Below, piece by piece: positions 15,660 to 24,515 of a stretch of DNA of 64,000 nt. The stretch is from NCBI GenBank assembly GCA_900542495.1, contig UQNW01000019.1:9116-73115 (forward strand), read 5' to 3'. Origin of the DNA: an uncultured Roseburia sp. (GTDB taxonomy: Bacteria; Bacillota; Clostridia; Lachnospirales; Lachnospiraceae). Under the pieces are notes generated by a model, which searched no databases, had not been told where the DNA came from, and saw only the letters and a program-made list of their open reading frames with translations. The first letter of the stretch is position 1. The number at the start of each line of letters is the position of its first letter. The translations under genes were made by a program, and so were the position numbers.

Positions 15660-16892
15660 TTAGTTATTCTTGTTGTTTTCTTTCTGCAGTTCAAGCATCT
15701 TCATAGCACGAACTTTTAATGGAAGTCCGAACAGTGTGATGAAGCCGTCAGCATCATGATGATCATACAGATCACCGGTTGTAAAGCTTGCAAGAGACTC
15801 ACTGTAGAGAGAGTATGGAGAAGTTGTTCCTGCTTTGATGATATTTCCTTTGTAAAGCTTGAATTTTACTTCGCCAGTCACATATTCCTGTGTGGACTCT
15901 ACAAAAGCCTGTACTGCTTCGCGGAGTGGTGTGAACCATTTTCCCTCGTATACGATCTGGGCGAGCTTGTTACCCATATCTTTCTTAACTTCCATTGTGG
16001 CACGGTCAAGTACCAGTTCCTCTAACTGCTCATGTGCTTCTAAGAGGATTGTTCCGCCAGGGGTTTCATAAACACCACGGGATTTCATACCGACAACGCG
16101 GTTCTCTACAATATCGATAATACCGATACCATGTTTTCCACCAAGTGTATTTAACTCACGGATGATATCAGAAACTTTCATTTTTTTACCATTTACAGAA
16201 GTAGGAACGCCTTTTTCAAATGTCATGGTAACATATTCACCCTCATCCGGAGCTTTCTCAGGTGGAGTAGTTAAAACTAAAAGATGTTCATAATTTGGCT
16301 CCAAAGAAGGATCTTCGAGTTCAAGACCTTCGTGGCTGATATGCCATAAGTTACGGTCACGGCTGTAGCTGGAGTCTACAGAGAATGGAAGATGAATACC
16401 ATGTGCTTTGCAGTAATCAATCTCATCCTGACGGGACTGTAATTTCCAGTTGCTGTCACGCCATGGAGCGATGATTTTAAGATCAGGAGCAAGTGCTTTG
16501 ATACTTAATTCGAAACGGATCTGGTCATTTCCTTTTCCGGTTGCACCGTGGCAGATTGCGGTAGCACCTTCTTTTCTGGCAATCTCAACTAATTTTTTGG
16601 CGATTCCCGGACGAGCCATGGAAGTACCTAATAAGTATTTGTTCTCATAAACAGCATTTGCCTGAACACATGGAACAATATAGTCATCACAGAATTCATC
16701 TACAATGTCCTCAATGTATAATTTGGAAGCGCCACATAATTTAGCTCTTTCGTCAAGTCCGTTCAATTCTTCTTCCTGTCCGCAGTCAACGCAGCAGCAG
16801 ATAACTTCGTAACCATAAGTTTCTTTTAACCATGGGATAATGGCTGTGGTATCAAGACCACCGGAGTACGCTAAAATAACCTTTTCTTTCAT
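15660..16892 (-). CDS. argG: Argininosuccinate synthase
   Basis: 410 residues from the ATG at 16892; a longer in-frame extension to 16931 lacks family similarity and AAAGGA supports 16892. The N-terminal ATP pyrophosphatase loop is LAYSGGLDTTAI (residues 6-17), followed by GATGKGNDQIRFEL and the citrulline/aspartate-binding region. It joins citrulline and aspartate using ATP. It is transcribed divergently from argC and has a promoter and ArgR-type site in the shared gap. argF and argH are not in this window. Confidence 0.96.
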   Translation of the reverse strand: MKEKVILAYSGGLDTTAIIPWLKETYGYEVICCCVDCGQEEELNGLDERAKLCGASKLYIEDIVDEFCDDYIVPCVQANAVYENKYLLGTSMARPGIAKKLVEIARKEGATAICHGATGKGNDQIRFELSIKALAPDLKIIAPWRDSNWKLQSRQDEIDYCKAHGIHLPFSVDSSYSRDRNLWHISHEGLELEDPSLEPNYEHLLVLTTPPEKAPDEGEYVTMTFEKGVPTSVNGKKMKVSDIIRELNTLGGKHGIGIIDIVENRVVGMKSRGVYETPGGTILLEAHEQLEELVLDRATMEVKKDMGNKLAQIVYEGKWFTPLREAVQAFVESTQEYVTGEVKFKLYKGNIIKAGTTSPYSLYSESLASFTTGDLYDHHDADGFITLFGLPLKVRAMKMLELQKENNKNN

Positions 16893-16917
16893 AAGAGTGT
16901 ATCCTTTCCTTTGCTCA

Positions 16918-16945
16918 ATCTTATAATGCAAACCGTTTCTGTCAA
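16918..16945 (-). promoter_or_regulatory. argG promoter
   Basis: On the minus strand: TTGACA (16945-16940), a 16-base spacer and TAAGAT (16923-16918). The spacer contains a TGCAT half-site like those of ArgR operators. Confidence 0.6.
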
Positions 16946-17177
16946 TATGTAATGATAAAAAGATGAAACGATGCTTTCTGAAAACTAATATATACTATGT
17001 GAACAAGAAATGCAAGTGAAAAAATATACATAAACAGATAATAAAAATGCATAAAATTATACAGATACAACAGATATTTATACATGCACAGATCTATTAA
17101 ATAAGGTAGAAATATATAATAAACTTAATTAATCGCAAAAATATTGAAAAAAGATATTGCATAAAAATAATAATGAA

Positions 17178-17191
17178 TGTATAATTATGCA
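17178..17191. promoter_or_regulatory. ARG box (ArgR/AhrC-type operator)
   Basis: TGTATAATTATGCA fits TGNATWWWWATNCA at every position. It lies in the 466-base AT-rich gap between argG and argC, 33 bases upstream of the argC -35 box. Several further half-sites (TGCATAAAAT at about 17048, TTATACATGCA at about 17080, TGCATAAAA at about 17159) suggest cooperative binding across the gap. Nothing else coding is seen there. Confidence 0.65.
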
Positions 17192-17223
17192 AGAAATAAT
17201 GGAAACCAGGAAACAAAAAATAC

Positions 17224-17252
17224 TTTACTATCCTAAAGAGCTGTACTATGAT
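17224..17252 (+). promoter_or_regulatory. argC promoter
   Basis: TTTACT (17224-17229), a 17-base spacer and TATGAT (17247-17252), about 107 bases upstream of the argC start. Confidence 0.55.
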
Positions 17253-17358
17253 AAGAACAAATTAGTACATTAACGTGAAAAACGATGCAAGGTTTTTATT
17301 TGGAGAGAAAATCTGAAGCAGGAAGAGAAAACCCATAAGGGAGATTGGAGAATAGATT

Positions 17359-18414
17359 ATGGTAAAAGTTGGAATTATTGGAGCGACAGGTTATGCGGGA
17401 AACGAGCTTGTCCGATTGCTCATGGGACACAAAGACGTGGAGATCAAATGGTATGGCTCCAGAAGTTACATAGATAAAAAGTATGCAGAAGTTTATCAGA
17501 ATATGTTTGAAATTGTAGATGATACCTGCATGGATGATAATATGGAAGAACTTGCTGCACAGGTGGATGTGATTTTTACAGCGACTCCGCAGGGATTTTT
17601 AGCAGGTGTTCTGACAGAGGAGATCTTATCCAAGGTAAAAATTATCGACCTGAGCGCAGATTTCCGCATCAAAGATGTGAAAACTTATGAGAAGTGGTAT
17701 AAGATTGAACACAAAAGCCCGCAGTTTATTGAGGAAGCGGTCTATGGACTATGTGAGGTCAACCGCGAAAAAGTAAAAGGAGCGAGATTAGTGGCAAATC
17801 CGGGATGCTATACGACCTGTTCGATTCTGACAGCATATCCACTGGTGAAAGAGGGACTCATCGATCCGGACACTCTGATCATTGATGCAAAATCCGGAAC
17901 ATCCGGAGCAGGAAGGGGTGCAAAACTCCCGAATCTATTCTGCGAAGTGAATGAGAATATGAAAGCTTATGGTGTGACGAATCACAGACATACACCGGAA
18001 ATCGAGGAACAGCTTGGATATGTAGCAGGAAAAGAGATCGTGGTAAACTTTACACCACATCTTGTTCCGATGAACCGTGGTATTCTCGCAACGGAATATG
18101 CAGCTTTGACTAAGAAAGCAGACGGCAGTCTTCCAACTTATGAGGAAGTGAAGGCTGTTTACGATAAATATTATAAGAATGAAAAATTTGTCCGTGTATT
18201 GGAAAAGGATGTCTGCCCGGAGACGAAATGGGTGGAAGGAAGCAATTATATGGACGTCAATTTCAAAATTGATGAGAGAACCGGAAGAATTGTCATGATG
18301 GGAGCACTTGATAATCTCGTGAAAGGGGCAGCAGGTCAGGCAGTCCAGAACATGAACCTCTTATTTGGTTTCGATGAGGCGGAAGGATTGAACCTTGTTC
18401 CGATGTTCCCGTAG
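17359..18414 (+). CDS. argC: N-acetyl-gamma-glutamyl-phosphate reductase
   Basis: 351 residues, normal length. It has the NADP-binding loop GIIGATGYAGNELVRLL (residues 5-21), the catalytic cysteine in VANPGCYTT (near residue 151) and TNHRHTPEIEEQLG near residue 214. It performs the third step of arginine synthesis, reducing acetylglutamyl phosphate to the semialdehyde. It is the first gene of the argC-GNAT-argJ-argB-argD arm. GGGAG precedes the ATG. Confidence 0.96.
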   Translation: MVKVGIIGATGYAGNELVRLLMGHKDVEIKWYGSRSYIDKKYAEVYQNMFEIVDDTCMDDNMEELAAQVDVIFTATPQGFLAGVLTEEILSKVKIIDLSADFRIKDVKTYEKWYKIEHKSPQFIEEAVYGLCEVNREKVKGARLVANPGCYTTCSILTAYPLVKEGLIDPDTLIIDAKSGTSGAGRGAKLPNLFCEVNENMKAYGVTNHRHTPEIEEQLGYVAGKEIVVNFTPHLVPMNRGILATEYAALTKKADGSLPTYEEVKAVYDKYYKNEKFVRVLEKDVCPETKWVEGSNYMDVNFKIDERTGRIVMMGALDNLVKGAAGQAVQNMNLLFGFDEAEGLNLVPMFP

Positions 18415-18418
18415 GGGG

Positions 18419-18471
18419 GTACAAGACAGATTTTACAGAACAGTGCAGTATGCAGAAAACGAGTCTTGTAC
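18419..18471 (+). promoter_or_regulatory. Intercistronic hairpin after argC
   Basis: GTACAAGAC pairs with GTCTTGTAC over 35 bases that contain a further TGCAGTATGCA hairpin. There is no T-run. It may be a processing or stability element between argC and the acetyltransferase gene. Confidence 0.45.
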
Positions 18472-18500
18472 AATAGAAGTTAAGGGAGATTAGAGGAAAC

Positions 18501-18962
18501 ATGAATGATACAAATTTAACGATCCGCCCGATGACAATGAATGATTTCGAGGAAGTACATAATCTGTGGTTGGAGATTCATGGATTTGGTATCCGTAGCA
18601 TTGATGATTCAAGAGAAGGCGTGGAACGTTTTATAAAGAGAAATCCGACGACGAGCATGGTGGCAGTGTGTGATAACAAAATCGTTGGGGCAATTCTCTG
18701 CGGACATGATGGAAGGCGGGCTGGCCTTTATCATGTCTGTGTACAGGAAAATTACAGAAAACATGGCATCGGACAAAAACTTGTGGAACGGTGTTTGGAA
18801 GCGTTAAAAGCAGAAAAGATTTCAAAGGTGAATCTGATCGCATTTAAACAAAATGAGATCGGAAACCGTTTCTGGCAGAGTCTTGGCTGGAAATACTGCG
18901 ACAATGTGAATTATTATGAGTATGTGTTGAACACAGAGAATGTCACAGTGTTTAATCCATAG
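18501..18962 (+). CDS. GNAT family N-acetyltransferase within the arginine operon
   Basis: 153 residues. One GNAT domain fills the chain: LTIRPMTMNDFEEVHNLW at the start, acetyl-CoA loop VCVQENYRKHGIGQKLV (residues 83-99) and the C-terminal FWQSLGWKYCDNVNYYEY. It is similar in length to RimI/YpeA-like enzymes. Its place between argC and argJ suggests a link to arginine metabolism, for instance acetylglutamate formation, although ArgJ can supply acetylglutamate itself. A general GNAT inserted by chance is equally possible. ATG 18501 follows AGAGG. Confidence 0.8.
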   Translation: MNDTNLTIRPMTMNDFEEVHNLWLEIHGFGIRSIDDSREGVERFIKRNPTTSMVAVCDNKIVGAILCGHDGRRAGLYHVCVQENYRKHGIGQKLVERCLEALKAEKISKVNLIAFKQNEIGNRFWQSLGWKYCDNVNYYEYVLNTENVTVFNP

Positions 18963-18978
18963 AAAGAATCAATATAGA

Positions 18979-19195
18979 CAATTGCGAAACTCCTGAAAAC
19001 CTAAATTAAATTGTGAAAAATTAACAAAAGACATGAAAGACATTGGGGAACCGCCGGTTCTTAGAAGGCAGGTACAACGGTAAGTTGTACCTGGCTTCTT
19101 AGTACCGTTGCGAGTGACACATAGCGAGAGCGTGTCTTGAATGTTTTTGTTGATTTTGAACAATTGAAAGAAGAGTAGGAGGAGTTTCGCAATTG
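18979..19195. repeat. 217-bp MITE-like nested palindromic element
   Basis: Perfect 16-bp terminal inverted repeats CAATTGCGAAACTCCT (18979-18994) and AGGAGTTTCGCAATTG (19180-19195). Inside lies a second imperfect inverted pair (19009-19034 and 19141-19165, cores TTGTGAAAAATTAACAA and TTGTTGATTTTGAACAA). The centre is a 16-bp hairpin AGAAGGCAGGTACAAC / GTTGTACCTGGCTTCT with one mismatch (19063-19099). No ORF of note and no clear target duplication. It sits between the GNAT gene and argJ. Parts recur at 30141, 37810 and 43549. Confidence 0.75.
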
Positions 19196-19228
19196 CCTAA
19201 ATAACGAATAATTATAAGGAGATCAATC

Positions 19229-20452
19229 ATGAAACAGATTACAGGCGGTGTGACCGCAGCAAAAGGTTTTCAGGCAGCAAGTACAGCAGCCGGAATCAAA
19301 TATAAAGACAGAAAAGATATGGCAATGATCTACAGTGAGGTTCCATGTAAGGCAGCCGGAACATTTACAACTAATATCGTAAAAGCGGCTCCTGTAAAAT
19401 GGGATCACAATGTGGTATACAACAGCAAAGCGGCACAGGCAGTTGTGATCAATGCAGGAATCGCTAATGCATGCACCGGAGAGGAAGGCATGGGCTATTG
19501 CAGGGAAACAGCCGAGAAAGTAGAAAAAGTATTAGGAATTGCAGCTGATGAAGTGTTAGTAGCCTCTACCGGAGTAATCGGCATGCAGCTTCCAATCGAC
19601 CGCATCTGTAACGGAATCGATGCTATGGTTTCACAGTTAAAGGGTGATTTAGAAAGTGGAACCGGGGCTTCCAAAGCGATCATGACCACAGACACAAAAA
19701 ACAAAGAGGTGGCAGTGACCATCGAGCTTGGTGGAAAAACGGTAACGATCGGAGGCATGTGCAAAGGCTCTGGCATGATACATCCAAATATGTGCACAAT
19801 GTTAAGTTTTGTGACAACGGATGCAGCGATTTCCAAAGAATTATTGCAGGAAGCATTAAGCACAGATGTGCAGGACACTTATAACATGATTTCGGTCGAC
19901 GGAGATACTTCCACGAACGATACCTGTCTGTTACTTGCAAACGGACTGGCGGAAAACCCGGAGATCACAGAGAAAAATGCAGATTATGAGACCTTCTGCA
20001 AGGCACTGAACTTTGTGAATGAGACACTGGCAAAGAAAATGGCAGGCGACGGCGAGGGAGCTACTGCATTATTTGAAGTAAAGATCGTAGGAGCGGAGAG
20101 CAAAGAACAGGCAAAAGTTTTGAGCAAATCCGTTATCACTTCAAGCCTTACAAAAGCAGCCATATACGGACATGACGCAAACTGGGGACGAATCCTCTGT
20201 GCAATGGGATATTCCGGTGCCACATTTGACCCGGAGAAAGTTGATCTTTTCTTTGAGAGTGCCGCAGGAAAAATGCAGATCATCAAAGACGGTGTTGCTG
20301 TGGATTACAGCGAGGAAGAAGCAACGAAAATCTTATCTGAGCCGGCAGTTACCGCAATCGCGGATGTGAAAATGGGTGATGCAACCGCAACTGCATGGGG
20401 CTGTGATCTGACTTACGATTATGTGAAGATCAACGCAGACTACCGCTCTTAA
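19229..20452 (+). CDS. argJ: Bifunctional ornithine acetyltransferase / N-acetylglutamate synthase
   Basis: 407 residues. The self-cleavage site is in HPNMCTMLSFVTTDA near residue 190, where the threonine becomes the N-terminal nucleophile of the beta chain; most homologues have ATML, here CTML. GGMCKGSGMIHPNM and SVDGDTSTNDT are typical. It recycles the acetyl group from acetylornithine to glutamate, and with acetyl-CoA can also start the pathway. AAGGAG precedes ATG 19229, just beyond the MITE-like element. Confidence 0.95.
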   Translation: MKQITGGVTAAKGFQAASTAAGIKYKDRKDMAMIYSEVPCKAAGTFTTNIVKAAPVKWDHNVVYNSKAAQAVVINAGIANACTGEEGMGYCRETAEKVEKVLGIAADEVLVASTGVIGMQLPIDRICNGIDAMVSQLKGDLESGTGASKAIMTTDTKNKEVAVTIELGGKTVTIGGMCKGSGMIHPNMCTMLSFVTTDAAISKELLQEALSTDVQDTYNMISVDGDTSTNDTCLLLANGLAENPEITEKNADYETFCKALNFVNETLAKKMAGDGEGATALFEVKIVGAESKEQAKVLSKSVITSSLTKAAIYGHDANWGRILCAMGYSGATFDPEKVDLFFESAAGKMQIIKDGVAVDYSEEEATKILSEPAVTAIADVKMGDATATAWGCDLTYDYVKINADYRS

Positions 20453-20538
20453 TAGTTACGAAAATTTTATCAAAGTTTCACAGCGTAAATCAGAGTTTTT
20501 CATTGATTTAGAGAAGCATAAGAATCGAGGAAGCAAAA

Positions 20539-21438
20539 ATGGAAGAGAAGAATATGAACGAACTTTTGAAAAAAGCAGAAGTGCTGATCGAGGCGCTTCC
20601 ATATATCCAGCGTTTTAACCGCAAAATCATTGTTGTAAAATACGGCGGAAGTGCAATGGTCGACGAGGAATTAAAACAGCATGTCATTCAGGATGTTACC
20701 TTATTAAAATTAGTTGGATTCAAACCGATCATTGTTCACGGTGGCGGCAAGGAGATCAGCAAATGGGTGGAAAAAGTCGGTATGGAGCCGGAATTTGTCA
20801 ATGGTCTCCGCAAGACGGACGAAGCAACTATGGAAATTGCAGAAATGGTATTAAATAAAGTCAACAAATCCCTTGTAAAACTTGTGCAGGAATTAGGTGT
20901 AAATGCAGTCGGAATCAGCGGAAAAGACGGTGGACTTTTAAAAGTGGAAAAGAAATATTCCAATGGTCAGGACATCGGCTATGTGGGCGAGATCACAGAG
21001 GTAAATCCACAGCTTTTATATGATCTTCTCGAAAAAGATTTTCTGCCGATCATCTGCCCGATCGGTATGGATGAAAATTATGACAGCTACAATATCAATG
21101 CAGATGATGCTGCTTGTGCGATCGCAAGAGCTGTGCATGCAGAAAAACTGGCGTTTTTAACTGATATTGAAGGCGTGTATAAAGATCCGAAGGATGCGTC
21201 AACCCTGATCTCAGAACTTCCAATCTCTGAGGCAAAGAAACTGATCGAGGACGGCTATATTGGAGGTGGAATGCTTCCAAAATTGAACAATTGCATTGAT
21301 GCGATTGAAAATGGAGTTTCCAGAGTGCATATCTTAGATGGTCGTATCGCGCATTGCCTGTTATTGGAGATCTTTACCAATAAGGGAATCGGAACAGCAA
21401 TCTTAGGGGATAAGGAGACAAAGTATTATCATGAATAA
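20539..21438 (+). CDS. argB: Acetylglutamate kinase
   Basis: 299 residues. Amino acid kinase fold: KIIVVKYGGSAMVDEE (residue 27), IIVHGGGKEISKWV (residue 61), GYIGGGMLPKLNNC near residue 235. It phosphorylates N-acetylglutamate. GAGGAAG supports ATG 20539 rather than the later ATG at 20554. The N-terminal extension of about 25 residues (LLKKAEVLIEALPYIQRF) is the helix found in arginine-inhibited hexameric forms, so feedback control is likely. The last 8 bases overlap argD. Confidence 0.96.
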   Translation: MEEKNMNELLKKAEVLIEALPYIQRFNRKIIVVKYGGSAMVDEELKQHVIQDVTLLKLVGFKPIIVHGGGKEISKWVEKVGMEPEFVNGLRKTDEATMEIAEMVLNKVNKSLVKLVQELGVNAVGISGKDGGLLKVEKKYSNGQDIGYVGEITEVNPQLLYDLLEKDFLPIICPIGMDENYDSYNINADDAACAIARAVHAEKLAFLTDIEGVYKDPKDASTLISELPISEAKKLIEDGYIGGGMLPKLNNCIDAIENGVSRVHILDGRIAHCLLLEIFTNKGIGTAILGDKETKYYHE

Positions 21439-22615
21439 ACAGGAATACATTGACGGAGCAGAGAGCACACTTCTTCATACATACAACCGTTTTTCACTGG
21501 TCATAGATCATGGCGACGGCGTTTATCTTTATGACACAGACGGAAAAGAATATCTTGATTTTGCGGCAGGAATTGCAGTACAGGCATTTGGATATAACAA
21601 CAAAGAATATAATGATGCATTGAAAGCGCAGATTGATAAAGTTATGCATACTTCCAACCTGTATTATAATGTTCCAATCATGAATGCTGCAAAACGGGTT
21701 TTAAAAGCAAGCAAAATGGACCGTGTTTTCTTTACCAACAGCGGTACAGAGGCAATTGAGGGAGCTATTAAGGCTGCAAAAAAATATGCTTACACAAGGG
21801 ACGGACATGCAGGTCATGAGATCATCGCAATGAATCATTCTTTCCACGGAAGAAGTATCGGAGCGTTGTCTGTGACAGGCAACAAACATTATCAGGAACC
21901 ATTTGAACCACTGCTTCCGGGAGTGAAATTTGCAGATTTTAATGATCTTGAGAGCGTAAAAGCTTTGATTAATGAGAAAACCTGTGCTATTATTTTTGAG
22001 ACAGTACAAGGTGAGGGTGGAATTTATCCTGCAACAGAAGAATTTATGAAAGGAGTTCGTGCACTTTGTGATGAACATGACATCCTTTTGATCTTAGATG
22101 AGATCCAGTGCGGCATGGGAAGAACCGGAGAAATGTTCGCATGGCAGCACTATGGTGTGAAACCGGATATTATGACAAGCGCAAAGGCGCTCGGCTGTGG
22201 AGTTCCGGTAGGAGCATTTCTGATGACAGAGAGAGTCGCAGAAAAGTCATTAGCACCGGGAGATCATGGAACTACCTACGGAGGCAATCCATTTGTGGGA
22301 GCTGCTGTGGATAAAGTGCTTGAGATGATGGAACGCGATCATATCACGGATCATGTGAAAAAAGCTGCACCATATCTGGAAAAAAGATTGGATGAACTGG
22401 TTGCAAAGTATGATTTCCTGACCGAGAGAAGAGGTATGGGACTCATGCAGGGAGTTGTCTGTGAAAAACCGGTAGGTCAGATTGCGGCAAAAGCATTAGA
22501 GGCGGGTCTGATTGTGATCACAGCAGGTTCGAATGTACTTCGTTTTGTACCGCCACTTATCATTGAAGAAAAAGATGTGGATGAGATGATATCCAGGCTG
22601 GAGAGTATTTTATAA
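21431..22615 (+). CDS. argD: Acetylornithine aminotransferase
   Basis: 394 residues, class III aminotransferase. TNSGTEAIEGAIKAAKKYA (residue 97) binds PLP phosphate, LILDEIQCGMGRTG (residue 218) precedes the PLP lysine in TSAKALGCGVPVG (residue 248). It makes acetylornithine from the semialdehyde and glutamate. The start overlaps argB by 8 bases and the stop overlaps the next ATG (TAATG), so the following solute-binding protein is translationally coupled to arginine synthesis. Confidence 0.95.
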   Translation: MNKQEYIDGAESTLLHTYNRFSLVIDHGDGVYLYDTDGKEYLDFAAGIAVQAFGYNNKEYNDALKAQIDKVMHTSNLYYNVPIMNAAKRVLKASKMDRVFFTNSGTEAIEGAIKAAKKYAYTRDGHAGHEIIAMNHSFHGRSIGALSVTGNKHYQEPFEPLLPGVKFADFNDLESVKALINEKTCAIIFETVQGEGGIYPATEEFMKGVRALCDEHDILLILDEIQCGMGRTGEMFAWQHYGVKPDIMTSAKALGCGVPVGAFLMTERVAEKSLAPGDHGTTYGGNPFVGAAVDKVLEMMERDHITDHVKKAAPYLEKRLDELVAKYDFLTERRGMGLMQGVVCEKPVGQIAAKALEAGLIVITAGSNVLRFVPPLIIEEKDVDEMISRLESIL

Positions 22616-23802
22616 TGAAAGTAGTACAGAAGAGAATGATCGCAGCAGGCTGTATCGGTGTGCTGCTGATCGGAGGTGCCGTAGTAGTTGCAAAACACGG
22701 TACTTATGAACAGAATGAAAAGAATGCAGCAAGTGAAACAGAGACAGCATCAGTTAGCAGGGTGGTAAAACAGCCTGCTGATTTGACGTTCTGGTATAGT
22801 GATAAAAGCTATCAGAAGTTTTATGAAAAGGCAGCAGAAGAATACTATGAGGATACAGGCATTGTTGTGGACGTGCAGTATCAGGACAGTATGGACTATA
22901 TGGATGCTGTGTATAATGCAACGATACAGAATGAAGGATTTCCGGATGTTTATATGATTGGAAGTGATCAGTTAGAGGAAGCATATCTTTATGGACTTGC
23001 GGCAGAGAATACAGCATCTGACATTTATGAAAGTACTGTGGCAGCGAATGCAGTGACAGCTTCTAATTACAAAGACAAGATGTACGCATATCCGTTGAGC
23101 TACAATACCTGCCTGTTTGTTTATAAGGATGGTTATTTTGAAACTGAGCCGGATAATTTACAGGCGATCATTGACTATTCCATTGATAATGAACCGCCGG
23201 AGAACGTGCAGTATCTGTTGGAGTGGGATGTGAATGACGCATTTTATGATTTCCCGTTTGTTTCTAACAGCGTTAGCTTTGTAAAAGACAAAGTGGAAAC
23301 GATGCAGGTGAGCTATGATGAGGATTTATACAATCAGGATTTAGAGTTCTTTTCACAGAGTCTTGAGTCCTTTTCCATTGATGCGTCGACTGTGACCGAG
23401 GAGAGTGTTGTGTCTGATTTTAATCAGGGAAAAACACTCTGTGCGATCATTGATTCTGATTCTGTTGCAAAGTTAGAGGGAGCAGATTACAAAATGCGTG
23501 AACTGCCGGCATTGAATGATACGCTTTCTGTGTCATCGGCTGCATTGACAGATCTTGTGGTCGTCAACGATTTTTCAGAAAAAAAGGAAAAAGCAGCAGA
23601 TTTTGCAGAGTATGTGACACTTACCATGTCCGGGGAACTTCATGGACTTGGCGGACATTATTCCGTGAAGCTGTCTGAGGATGCAGATGAGAAGGAGCAG
23701 ACCGCTTATCAGGCATATGAGAATGCAATCCCGGTACCGGATTCACAGGATGCAAAAGAATTCTGGGTAACTTTGAAAGAAACAATTTCTCAATATTTTT
23801 AA
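22615..23802 (+). CDS. Extracellular solute-binding protein-like, membrane-anchored
   Basis: 395 residues. The N-terminus has one hydrophobic segment (residues 8-26, containing AAGCIGVLLIGG) that could be a signal anchor; the only cysteine is too central for a convincing lipobox. From residue 53 the fold is that of family 1 binding proteins (LTFWYSDKSYQKFYEKAAEE, FPDVYMIGSDQLEEAYLYG, YAYPLSYNTCLFVYKDGYF). No permease or ATPase is nearby. The ATG overlaps the argD stop, which ties its expression to the arginine operon. Ligand unknown; an arginine-linked sensor or importer component is only a guess. Confidence 0.75.
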   Translation: MKVVQKRMIAAGCIGVLLIGGAVVVAKHGTYEQNEKNAASETETASVSRVVKQPADLTFWYSDKSYQKFYEKAAEEYYEDTGIVVDVQYQDSMDYMDAVYNATIQNEGFPDVYMIGSDQLEEAYLYGLAAENTASDIYESTVAANAVTASNYKDKMYAYPLSYNTCLFVYKDGYFETEPDNLQAIIDYSIDNEPPENVQYLLEWDVNDAFYDFPFVSNSVSFVKDKVETMQVSYDEDLYNQDLEFFSQSLESFSIDASTVTEESVVSDFNQGKTLCAIIDSDSVAKLEGADYKMRELPALNDTLSVSSAALTDLVVVNDFSEKKEKAADFAEYVTLTMSGELHGLGGHYSVKLSEDADEKEQTAYQAYENAIPVPDSQDAKEFWVTLKETISQYF

Positions 23803-23830
23803 AAAATTGGATATAATATATTTAATAGTC

Positions 23831-23859
23831 TTGTCATATTTGTAAAATTTCGTTAAAAT
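23831..23859 (+). promoter_or_regulatory. Promoter of the comEA-comEC region
   Basis: TTGTCA (23831-23836), a 17-base spacer and TAAAAT (23854-23859), 70 bases upstream of the comEA start. Confidence 0.5.
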
Positions 23860-23928
23860 GTATTCATCAGGCATTGAGGGCTCTTTCATCTAGCTGTAGT
23901 TATGCATACAGATAGGAAGGAGAATGCT

Positions 23929-24513
23929 ATGAATCGAAAGATCAGAGTATTCCTGGTAATCATATTCTGCATAAGCATGCTTTGTGGATGTGGTTCCAGG
24001 AATACCGTGTATTTAGAGAAAATACAGACAGAGACAAGTGAAGTGCCACAGACAGAGGAAAAGGACAGCACCAAAGAGACAGGCGGCTGCTTTGTGTATG
24101 TCTGTGGGGCAGTTGTAAATCCGGGAGTGTACGAACTGCCGGAGAACAGCCGTGTTTATGAGGCGGTAGCAATGGCTGGCGGGATGACAGAAGATGCCGG
24201 CACGGAGGCTGTAAACCAGGCAGAGATCGTTACGGACGGACAGATGCTGCGGATCCCAACGATAGCGGAAGTACTGGCTGCGCAGGAGGATGCGAGCGGT
24301 GATTCGGGTGCCACAGATGACGGACTTCTTAATATTAATCAGGCAGAAGTGGCGGATTTTATGACACTTCCTGGGATCGGGCAGTCAAAAGCAGAGGCAT
24401 TAGTAAAGTACCGCGAGGAACATGGAAAGTTTTCTTCAATTGAGGAGATCATGAATGTGGATGGAATCAAAGAGGGAGTTTTTAACAAAATAAAGGATAG
24501 TATAAAGGTGTAG
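23929..24513 (+). CDS. comEA: ComEA-type DNA receptor, lipoprotein form
   Basis: 194 residues from ATG 23929, chosen because AAGGAG lies 8 bases upstream; an ATG at 23902 has none. Signal sequence with lipobox MLCGC, a linker, an SLBB domain (YVCGAVVNPGVYELPENS, residues 54-115), then the helix-hairpin-helix DNA-binding pair (LLNINQAEVADFMTLPGIGQ and FSSIEEIMNVDGIKEGVFNK, residues 133-192). It binds double-stranded DNA at the cell surface for uptake through ComEC, encoded 3 kb downstream. Most ComEA proteins have a transmembrane anchor; here it seems to be a lipid. Confidence 0.9.
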   Translation: MNRKIRVFLVIIFCISMLCGCGSRNTVYLEKIQTETSEVPQTEEKDSTKETGGCFVYVCGAVVNPGVYELPENSRVYEAVAMAGGMTEDAGTEAVNQAEIVTDGQMLRIPTIAEVLAAQEDASGDSGATDDGLLNINQAEVADFMTLPGIGQSKAEALVKYREEHGKFSSIEEIMNVDGIKEGVFNKIKDSIKV

Positions 24514-24515
24514 AG

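Noticed and set aside
16932..17358. Small ORFs in the argG-argC gap
   Set aside because: Only very short AT-rich frames without SD; the gap is regulatory.
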